Positions 54,868 to 62,031 of a DNA stretch of 64,000 nt are shown piece by piece. Positions within the stretch are counted from its first letter, which is position 1; each line of letters opens with the position of its first letter. The stretch lies in contig CALODM010000031.1 of assembly GCA_942492125.1 (NCBI GenBank), positions 372,001 through 436,000 of the forward strand, written 5' to 3'. The notes beneath the pieces are model-generated. The model saw nothing but the letters and a program-made list of their open reading frames with translations. It was not told where the DNA came from and ran no database searches. This DNA is from BCD1 sp942492125. GTDB lineage: Bacteria > Bacteroidota > Bacteroidia > Chitinophagales > Saprospiraceae. The translations under genes and the position numbers were made by a program.

Positions 54868-54996
54868 CTATTTTTTCAGCCCGGCCGAACCGGCTCCGGC
54901 AGCGATATCTTGCTGCATCATCTCCCGCAACTGAGCCACACTCGCCTTCAACTCCTCCATGCTTTCCACCTGCTTTTCAAGGGCTGCTATGCGGGT
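54868..54996 (-). pseudogene. Coiled-coil tail relic of an S74 tail-fibre-like gene
   Basis: Open only over 42 codons between two stops, without a start. The translation RIAALEKQVESMEELKASV followed by AQLREMMQQDIAAGAGSAGLKK is close to the C-terminus of the neighbouring S74 protein (RVAALEKQVEGLEELKASV then AQLQAMMQ). It is evidence that a second copy of that gene once stood here and was lost except for its 3' end, or that 3' ends recombine. The rest of 54763-55068 holds nothing else. Confidence 0.75.
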
Positions 54997-55068
54997 TTAT
55001 TAGAGGATGATTTTAGGTGGAAATTTATCTTTTGATACCCATCACAATAATATTTCCAACAAGTATAT

Positions 55069-55686
55069 TTATTCATCAGTAAATGATGCTAGTAAATTAC
55101 TTACTGTTGGTTCAAACTTCTGATAGCCAGTAATTTTTCCGTTCTGAGCATCATAAATTGACAGTACACCGGATACAAATACCTGCCATTTTCCACCAAA
55201 GTGTACGGAAATTAAAGTGTGCTGGAAATAAACTGTCTGACTAGCATTAGTTAATTTTTTAGCTTTTTGTCTTCCTAAGTCTAACGCCCCTGCATAACTA
55301 CTTAAGGGGACATAACACACACGGGTTCCCAATGGATTACGACTGGCGAGATACCGTCCATTTGTGTCGTGATAAAAATCAAAATTCGCTCCATTTTTAT
55401 AAACCTCGAGCGCACAACCATTCATTCCGCCTGTTAATACAATAGCTTCGTCGGGTTGTCCAATCGGAACGCTACAATATCCTACCTCGGGTCGGTAAGG
55501 GAAAAAAAAGTCACCGTTTCCTGGAGTTGGTTCTATTTGGTAAACCTTGTTTTTTTTATCAACCACGGTAGCTCTGAGGACACAACCTCCTCCTTGATCA
55601 GTTGAAGTATATAATTCATTTTTCACGATAAAACCACATTTAGTAATAGTTCTATCCGGGTCTCTTCTTAATTTTGACAAAGACAT
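55069..55686 (-). CDS. Orphan protein with CNF1-like Cys-x14-His arrangement
   Basis: 205 residues, no signal peptide. I do not recognise a named family. The middle reads GQPDEAIVLTGGMNGCALEV followed by YKNGANFDFYHD: a glycine-Cys pair (Cys91) and a His 15 residues later (His106), each on adjacent predicted strands. In CNF1-type glutamine deamidases the catalytic Cys (in an LSGC motif) and His are likewise 15 residues apart. That parallel is suggestive only; the surrounding sequence was not aligned. It is encoded 3 bp after the S74 gene stop, so probably co-expressed with it. Confidence 0.6.
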   Translation of the reverse strand: MSLSKLRRDPDRTITKCGFIVKNELYTSTDQGGGCVLRATVVDKKNKVYQIEPTPGNGDFFFPYRPEVGYCSVPIGQPDEAIVLTGGMNGCALEVYKNGANFDFYHDTNGRYLASRNPLGTRVCYVPLSSYAGALDLGRQKAKKLTNASQTVYFQHTLISVHFGGKWQVFVSGVLSIYDAQNGKITGYQKFEPTVSNLLASFTDE

Positions 55687-55689
55687 AAT

Positions 55690-57363
55690 TTAAAATATTT
55701 TTTTTAGTGAATCGACATTTGATATTTTATCACCAGAATTGTTTTCAGAGGCCTGGCCACTGTTTTTGTACTCCTTCTGGCCTTGCATCATCGCCTGCAA
55801 CTGTGCCACACTCGCTTTCAACTCTTCCAGGCCTTCGACCTGCTTTTCTAACGCTGCTACTCTTGCCTGGAGCACCTTGTTTTCCGCTCGTAACTGCTCC
55901 GTTTGTTTCGCCAGCTCCTGGGTAGCAGAGACGTTGAGCATGGATATAGCATCGTAGTCTACGCTTAAGAGATCATTGACCTGTTTTCCGTAGATGAAAA
56001 TGGATTCGCTTTCTCCAATGTCCGTTTCTGAGGTCACAACAAACTCGGTCGGAGAGATAATCTTGCTCACAGTGGCCGCCACGCTACTGTTATCCGGGTA
56101 ACACTTCAGGTCCACCAGGTCGTTGACTACTAACTGATGCTCTTCGGCCACCGATAAATGGTATTCACCCTCGCTGACTTTATCGATCGACAAAGATGGC
56201 TGGAAAACACTGGGAATGAAATCGGTAGTCGCTTGCTGAACGGCCAGGGGATACACCTCCTGTAGTTGCTGGGCGATTACTTTTTTATAGCTTCGGTTGT
56301 CGGCAATATGATCGATCATTTCATAATTGACGACTTCTATGCCTTTAAGGCTTTGCAGGTCTGCTGGAGTAGAGGTTGGGTGGATGTTCTTTTTGATGCG
56401 GATGTCTGATGCGGAAAAAACACCTGATTTAGAAATTATATCCCCATCAGCGATAATACTCATTTGTCTCCCCCCTTTCCAATAATTATAATCACCCGGC
56501 AGAACATTATTCCAGTTATCTTTACTTGGGTAAGCCAGACCTCTGACATTTCCTGGATTATAGTTATTTACTTGTTTAGCAACATGTAAAAGCGCTTTCG
56601 GACTGGTAGTTCCAATACCAACCTTACCATCGAAACTTTGGTTACCCTTCCAGGAATTGGTGCCAGAATTTTCCCATTGTATTATCTCGCCCCAAAGGCT
56701 GATTTTTCTATGCGTGTTGTCCGTTTTGATGCCAACTATATTCAGGCCTGGGGCAAAGGTTGCTGTGCCAATAACGCCGTCATTTATGTCTGCGCCACTG
56801 TTTGTCAGCTTTAAAGCATTGTTAATTTCTAATGGTCTTCCGGGGGTAGTTGTACCGATACCTACATTACCATTATTAAGGATGACCATTTTATCCTGGT
56901 TATTGACTCGAAATCCGATAAAACCACCATCCCCCGGGGCTTTATTGATCAAGGTATAAAGACCATTACCAGATTGCAGTAAACCATAACTACCCGTGCC
57001 TTTTGCATCTTTATGGGAAAACCCTGCCCAATAATTCGTATGTCCGACATCTCCAATAAATGCATTATTGATATTGCCGGTGATGGTTGCGTCTTTTGCT
57101 GTAAATGTTGCTCCTTGTACTGTTAGGTTACCACCGAAAGTTGCTCCTTTTGCGCTCAGATCGCCTCCGAAAGTCGCATTTAAATTTACCTGGAGGGCGT
57201 CATTCACCTGCAGCTTATTATTAATTTCCACTATATCTTTTTCAACAATCAGGGGATCTTTTGTCTGGGCATTGACCCATAAATTGTTCCCCATAAAAAA
57301 TAACAGGAAAAGGACGGATAAAATGGGGGTAGAAGGATTGTTTTTCTGTATTGTTTTTTTCAT
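55690..57363 (-). CDS. Exported tail-fibre-like protein with S74 intramolecular chaperone
   Basis: 557 residues from the ATG at 57363; another ATG lies 9 bp upstream (57372). Signal peptide ending NNLWVNAQ. The mature N-terminus KDPLIVEKDIVEINN is like that of the DUF1566 protein upstream. Next come repeated short beta turns (ATFGGDLSAKGATFGGNLTVQGATF) and two NVGIGTTTP/KVGIGTTSP units typical of phage-fibre-like beta-helical stalks. The S74 chaperone begins near 325 (ASDIRIKKNI) with EVVNYEMID and AQQLQEVYP. A coiled coil (about 485-530) and a polar end follow. The S74 domain normally trimerises the fibre and may self-cleave. Confidence 0.88.
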   Translation of the reverse strand: MKKTIQKNNPSTPILSVLFLLFFMGNNLWVNAQTKDPLIVEKDIVEINNKLQVNDALQVNLNATFGGDLSAKGATFGGNLTVQGATFTAKDATITGNINNAFIGDVGHTNYWAGFSHKDAKGTGSYGLLQSGNGLYTLINKAPGDGGFIGFRVNNQDKMVILNNGNVGIGTTTPGRPLEINNALKLTNSGADINDGVIGTATFAPGLNIVGIKTDNTHRKISLWGEIIQWENSGTNSWKGNQSFDGKVGIGTTSPKALLHVAKQVNNYNPGNVRGLAYPSKDNWNNVLPGDYNYWKGGRQMSIIADGDIISKSGVFSASDIRIKKNIHPTSTPADLQSLKGIEVVNYEMIDHIADNRSYKKVIAQQLQEVYPLAVQQATTDFIPSVFQPSLSIDKVSEGEYHLSVAEEHQLVVNDLVDLKCYPDNSSVAATVSKIISPTEFVVTSETDIGESESIFIYGKQVNDLLSVDYDAISMLNVSATQELAKQTEQLRAENKVLQARVAALEKQVEGLEELKASVAQLQAMMQGQKEYKNSGQASENNSGDKISNVDSLKKIF

Positions 57364-57427
57364 TGTATTCATTTTTTATTCTTTTAAAAAAGTATTTTTC
57401 TATTAAAATTTGACCACCAGGCATTTT

Positions 57428-58063
57428 TTAAAATGACCTGACGGGACGAACCCGAAATTGATTATCTTTTGCATTACCAATCTGGACGCCATTAGAAAAA
57501 TTTTGCTGCCAGGGTAGAATACCAAACAACTCCGAACTCCAATATATTTCCGGAGTAAATCCTCCCAGATTGGCTTTAAATAAATTTTTGTGCATCAGGT
57601 TTAATTCACCTTTATTTGGCATGCGCCAATTATTATAGCTGCCCCCCCTATAATTCTTGCAAAGGGCCATTCCTTCGTCCCAATTTGTCTTACCCTGATC
57701 CATCATTGCAGCTATCAAACCATGCCCATCTCCTGTTAATTGAAATACTATTCCCCCGGCGTATTCATCTCCTATCGCTAACGGTTTAATCAACAAGATT
57801 TGGGTTCCGTTCGTAAATACTAATTGCCCATTTTCCTCTTTTAACTTCCAATTGCCAACCTGCAAGCTTTGCACCTTGAGTTCCCCTCCCTGAATGGAGC
57901 CATCCACTACCAAATTGGCATTCATTTCCACTTTATCCTTATCTACAACAAGGGGGTCTTTCTGCGCAGCCAGATCTTGACTGTTACTGATCAACAGGAT
58001 CAATAAAAGGGTAATAGTTAAGTGACTACTCAGTTTCTTTATTTGATCAATACGATTCATCAT
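57428..58063 (-). CDS. Exported DUF1566 domain protein
   Basis: 211 residues with a signal peptide (LLILLISNSQDLAAQ). The mature start KDPLVVDKDKVEMNANLVVDG matches that of the S74 protein downstream, so the two share an N-terminal module. The DUF1566 domain follows: IGDEYAGGIVFQLTGDG, CKNYRGGSYNNWRMPNKGEL, IYWSSELFG and a terminal FRVRPVRSF. It is probably displayed on the cell surface or in the fibre complex. It lies in the minus-strand cluster between the S74 and the DNRLRE proteins. Confidence 0.85.
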   Translation of the reverse strand: MMNRIDQIKKLSSHLTITLLLILLISNSQDLAAQKDPLVVDKDKVEMNANLVVDGSIQGGELKVQSLQVGNWKLKEENGQLVFTNGTQILLIKPLAIGDEYAGGIVFQLTGDGHGLIAAMMDQGKTNWDEGMALCKNYRGGSYNNWRMPNKGELNLMHKNLFKANLGGFTPEIYWSSELFGILPWQQNFSNGVQIGNAKDNQFRVRPVRSF

Positions 58064-58125
58064 TTTTATTATTTATTGTTAATCTTTTTAAAACGCCGTT
58101 CAAATGCAGATATTCACCTCCATTT

Positions 58126-60168
58126 TCAATACCCAATTTTACAAGTCAGTTTCGCCCCATTTTGAACTTTGAAACCCGGCATAAAGGAGATTTTTTTACC
58201 GGCATAAAGGATCGTATTATTCGGGCTTTTATGTACTACTGCTCCCACCTCTATGGAATTCATGGTACGATATACTTTTTGGTCTTGAGGAACAGAAGTG
58301 ATCAACAGTTTCTGCACATCCCCCACAAATGATGTCGGCTGAACGAGGGCTATTAAATTATCATTGCCGACAACGAGGTTGCCATCCGGAGCCAATAACA
58401 GCCGGTTGTCTATTAGGTTAACATCATTTAATCGATTCAACCTTGTTGTTTTTACTGCACCATTACTCTTATTGTAAATCGTCAATTCAGCCGACTTGCT
58501 GGTTGTATTGAGGATATAAATATTACCGTTTTCATCAGCAGCCAATGTACTGGAAGGGCTGAGGGAAGTGCCTCCCAACGGTTTTGGATTATCTGAGCTT
58601 AAATCAAGGCTCACTAGAACTTCATTTTGAACATAATAAGCAATCCCATTAGTGATAACTGCCTGAGAGAAACATTCGCTGGTTTTACCGCAGTCTTCAT
58701 AGGTTATTATCACTCCTCCGTTTTCATCAAAAACGGTCATTTGCTTTCCTTCTGTGAAACCATCAAGCACTACAACCTTACCTGTTTTTACATCGACAAC
58801 TGGAACGGGTACATCTATTTCGTCCTCAGTATCATAAATGGAAAAAACCTTATCAGACCTATTGATCACCTTGCCGTCCGTATTGTCCAGCACAACGAGT
58901 TTACCCTCATCCCCAAAAACGACATAAGCTCTCTTTTCATCTTTACTGAGTGCCAGGCTACTAAAGTGATGGTTTTGCAGATTCGGTAATGGAGCATATT
59001 TCCATTTGATCTTTAGATCCGGCGTGTAGGCATAGAGCCCTTTTTTAGTAGATAAATATAAGCTTCCATCCTTGCCTACGACGGGGGCCGTGGTCACCGG
59101 TTTGGTAGTAATGCGTCGTTTTTCTTGAAAATTATCCTCCAAATCCAAGACCACCATAGTGGTAGCAGCCTTACCAAGAATACAGTAAAGTTGCCCCTTC
59201 GGCCCGACAACGGGTTGGTGTTTGACTTCATCCGTTAATCTTGGACTATTCGGACTTAAGAGCTCTCCGTTTGAAGTCAGCGCAAAACGGTGCAAATAAT
59301 ACCCTTCCACATTCCCGGTACCCGTCTGTTGAACGGCACATATCAATTGATCATCATATATGACCGGATTTACTCTTTTGAAAGAAAATTGATTCTTACC
59401 TTCAATGATTTTTGTGGCTTTTACCGCGTCTGGTACCACATTGGATTCCCAGGTTTGATGACCACTATGCTGGGGGTCTTGTTTCATTTGCCCCCAATTA
59501 CCAAGGGCCAAATGAGAATTCATGGCGTATTCAATGATCAATTTGGGTTGGTAGGTAAACTCCTGTTTCGCTGTTCGTGCAGCATAATATTCAAAGTCCT
59601 CCTCTCCTGCAGCCAGCAGTAGTGAAATCAGACCACGGGCAGCAATTTTGGATTGGATAATCGGATCTTTGATATTGAGTTTAAAATCAGTTCCTGGCTG
59701 CCCTTGTTTTGGATTAACATTTTTAAAGGAGATCCTGTTTTTAGCGCTAATAGGCACTTCCTTACCCGGACGATTTCTCCAGTCAAAATCTGACCATTTT
59801 TGAGGGGCATTCAGGGGATAAACATTAACGGTTTGTGATTTTGTGTCGTCAACGGCTTCCTTCAAGTAAATACGGAGCGTCAAAGATTTTATATGGATAT
59901 TATCCGGCATATTTGAGAGGTCAAACTGCAGATAGCTCGTATTTTCATAACTACGAACTCCGCTCTTTATGTTTATTTCTCCTTTAAGCAACAATCCATC
60001 GTTGTATGCATTGAATATTTTTGCCGGTTGTGCCTTGGATACACTAAGCTCTTTGTCTGACAATAAGGTCATCACTTTCACCTCCTGAGCCTCTACTAAA
60101 GAAAGACTCAACAGTAAAAAAAGCAAGGTAAAAAACCTGATCTTAGTTAATTTCATAATAATTTTCAT
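58126..60168 (-). CDS. Exported DNRLRE / beta-propeller / coathanger-repeat protein
   Basis: 680 residues (alternative ATG at 60156). After the signal peptide (ending LSLSLVEA), residues about 30-215 form a DNRLRE-type carbohydrate-binding-like domain (SYLQFDLSNM, SLTLRIYLKEAV, YQPKLIIEY). About 225-620 is a PQQ-like propeller with repeated G-x-LYCILGK, GSLYLSTKKGLYAY, GKVVVLDG and GNIYILN blades. The end (about 630-680) is a short repeat VHKSPNNTILYAGKKISFMPGFKVQNGAKL, typical of T9SS-exported Bacteroidota proteins (3-coathanger stack), though no classical sorting domain follows. Likely an extracellular binding protein. Confidence 0.83.
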   Translation of the reverse strand: MKIIMKLTKIRFFTLLFLLLSLSLVEAQEVKVMTLLSDKELSVSKAQPAKIFNAYNDGLLLKGEINIKSGVRSYENTSYLQFDLSNMPDNIHIKSLTLRIYLKEAVDDTKSQTVNVYPLNAPQKWSDFDWRNRPGKEVPISAKNRISFKNVNPKQGQPGTDFKLNIKDPIIQSKIAARGLISLLLAAGEEDFEYYAARTAKQEFTYQPKLIIEYAMNSHLALGNWGQMKQDPQHSGHQTWESNVVPDAVKATKIIEGKNQFSFKRVNPVIYDDQLICAVQQTGTGNVEGYYLHRFALTSNGELLSPNSPRLTDEVKHQPVVGPKGQLYCILGKAATTMVVLDLEDNFQEKRRITTKPVTTAPVVGKDGSLYLSTKKGLYAYTPDLKIKWKYAPLPNLQNHHFSSLALSKDEKRAYVVFGDEGKLVVLDNTDGKVINRSDKVFSIYDTEDEIDVPVPVVDVKTGKVVVLDGFTEGKQMTVFDENGGVIITYEDCGKTSECFSQAVITNGIAYYVQNEVLVSLDLSSDNPKPLGGTSLSPSSTLAADENGNIYILNTTSKSAELTIYNKSNGAVKTTRLNRLNDVNLIDNRLLLAPDGNLVVGNDNLIALVQPTSFVGDVQKLLITSVPQDQKVYRTMNSIEVGAVVHKSPNNTILYAGKKISFMPGFKVQNGAKLTCKIGY

Positions 60169-60185
60169 ATTGAGAGATGTTGTGA

Positions 60186-62003
60186 TTAAGAATTTTTATC
60201 TGTCTGTTCCGTAACTAAATAATACAAATCTGAAATATTAATATTCCCTTGCTTATTATCTTGTTGGGCAATGAGCCATACACAGCCATTGAAACCCAGG
60301 GTTTGCAGATAGAAGAAGCTTCCCCTGCCTATGGGGGTATCAGCCCAACCACCAGGACCACTATATTCCTGTGACCCGAAACTGTAACATTCCCTTATTA
60401 TGTCCTTCTTAATTTCCTTTTTCCCTATGTAATCGATCCATCGGGAAGGGTTTTTACGGTCCCGCTCTGATTTGGCTACATAGGTCAGGAATATTTTTCC
60501 TTGCAGTGACGTGAGTGCCCCGGCAGTTAGCCACTCGGTATCCTCACAAATAGTCAAAGGCAATTTGTCCCGATCATTGAAGACCTGCTTCCAGGACCAC
60601 CCTTCTTCTGTTTTACTGTACTTCCATATATCCCTTACCGGATCGCCTTCAAAAGCATTATATCCCCCTCCGATCCAGATTTCCATTTTATCCTTGTCCT
60701 GCGGGACTGAAGCATTCTTTAAAACCGTAGCCGAAAACTGGCACCTTTCGGGAAATCCTTCAGGGATCGTTTCCTGGTGCCATTGTTTTCCGTCCCATCG
60801 TTTGACTTCGTTAAGTCCGTTACCGAATTCATCCAGTCCGCCTATCACCCAAATATTATCGCCTCCATCAGCATCAGGAAAAACGACACAGGAATGACCC
60901 ATGATGGGGTCCCCAAGAATAGGTTGATGTGTCTGTCGACGATTGCCGATTTTTTTGGATATATCTATGTCATAACTGCACAATTCGCTGGAAGCATTTT
61001 CCATGGTTATATCGAGCAAACTGCCCCCGATAAAATAAAGGCGGGCAGGTTCATTTTTCGAACTGGCAAAGAAAACCGAAGGGCGATGGAGGTCTTGCTC
61101 ATTGATTTTGATGGCTGTTTCTCCTTCACCGGCAGGTTCCCAATCTCCCGTACCTCCTGTATTGGAGCTCCAAAGGCGAATGGAAATAGGTTTTTCACCT
61201 TCAATTTGCCTCCCTAATGCCCAGATCTTGTGGTCGTATTCATTACTTATCAATTGCAGTATATTGCTTTCATTCTCCTTCCCTTCTTCTGTCAAAGCTG
61301 TGGTATTCCATTTATCACTTTGGGTGGTAATGATTTTTCTTTTGTTAATTTCTTTGACAACCTGACCTCCCTTAAATGCTTTTAAATAAATATGGGTTTC
61401 TGTTTTTGAGGTATTGGAAATATTTATTATCAAATTCCTGCCTTCACTCACCCCATTTTTTATAGGAGGATAATTTTTAGTTACTTCTTCACCATTTTCG
61501 TAATGAATACTGTATTCACTAATATTTCGGCATTTCCAGGAAAGTTTGGCCTTACCTTTATTCCGCATAAAAGAAGGATTGATATGGAAATATTCAATGA
61601 TAGATGCATCCTTGGCTATATAAACAACAGCTTCGAGTTGAGCCAATTCCGCATCATCTTCTCCGAGTATGGTTACTTTTAAGGCGGCCTGTTTTATTTC
61701 CGGATTATGCCCAGGATTTAAATAAACATTGTCAAACTCGAAAACAAATGGCCCTGTTAATTCTTCGTCCATATTATAAACCCCACCTTCTTTGGTTGTT
61801 GTAGAGGTTACATTGCCATCATCTACATAAGCCTTGAAGTCATGCTCAGGGTCTGAAATCAATTGCAAACCTTCTACTTTAACTGAATAGATGGCTTCCA
61901 TTTCTCCTTCCTCACTTCCGGAGATTATATAACCAAGCTTTCTGCCCAGGTTCTTTTCCAAAATATCCAGGCCGTTATTTTCCGGCTTAATTTGGTATCC
62001 CAT
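60186..62003 (-). CDS. Ig-like plus Kelch-like propeller protein, no signal peptide
   Basis: 605 residues from ATG 62003 (MGYQIKPENNGLDILEKNLG). No signal peptide. Residues about 1-140 form a beta-rich region of unknown family. About 140-230 is an Ig-like module (IEYFHINPSFMRNKGKAKLSW, NLIINISNTSKTETHIYLKAF). From about 235 to the end a Kelch/WD-like propeller is suggested by blades ending in IWALGRQ, RLYFIGGS, NIWVIGGLDEFGNG, MEIWIGGGYNAF and KIFLTYVA. It starts 28 bp after the partial gene and ends 18 bp before the DNRLRE gene, so it is part of one operon. Confidence 0.75.
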   Translation of the reverse strand: MGYQIKPENNGLDILEKNLGRKLGYIISGSEEGEMEAIYSVKVEGLQLISDPEHDFKAYVDDGNVTSTTTKEGGVYNMDEELTGPFVFEFDNVYLNPGHNPEIKQAALKVTILGEDDAELAQLEAVVYIAKDASIIEYFHINPSFMRNKGKAKLSWKCRNISEYSIHYENGEEVTKNYPPIKNGVSEGRNLIINISNTSKTETHIYLKAFKGGQVVKEINKRKIITTQSDKWNTTALTEEGKENESNILQLISNEYDHKIWALGRQIEGEKPISIRLWSSNTGGTGDWEPAGEGETAIKINEQDLHRPSVFFASSKNEPARLYFIGGSLLDITMENASSELCSYDIDISKKIGNRRQTHQPILGDPIMGHSCVVFPDADGGDNIWVIGGLDEFGNGLNEVKRWDGKQWHQETIPEGFPERCQFSATVLKNASVPQDKDKMEIWIGGGYNAFEGDPVRDIWKYSKTEEGWSWKQVFNDRDKLPLTICEDTEWLTAGALTSLQGKIFLTYVAKSERDRKNPSRWIDYIGKKEIKKDIIRECYSFGSQEYSGPGGWADTPIGRGSFFYLQTLGFNGCVWLIAQQDNKQGNINISDLYYLVTEQTDKNS

Positions 62004-62031
62004 CGGTTCGTTTTTTTTTTAATTTTAAAAA

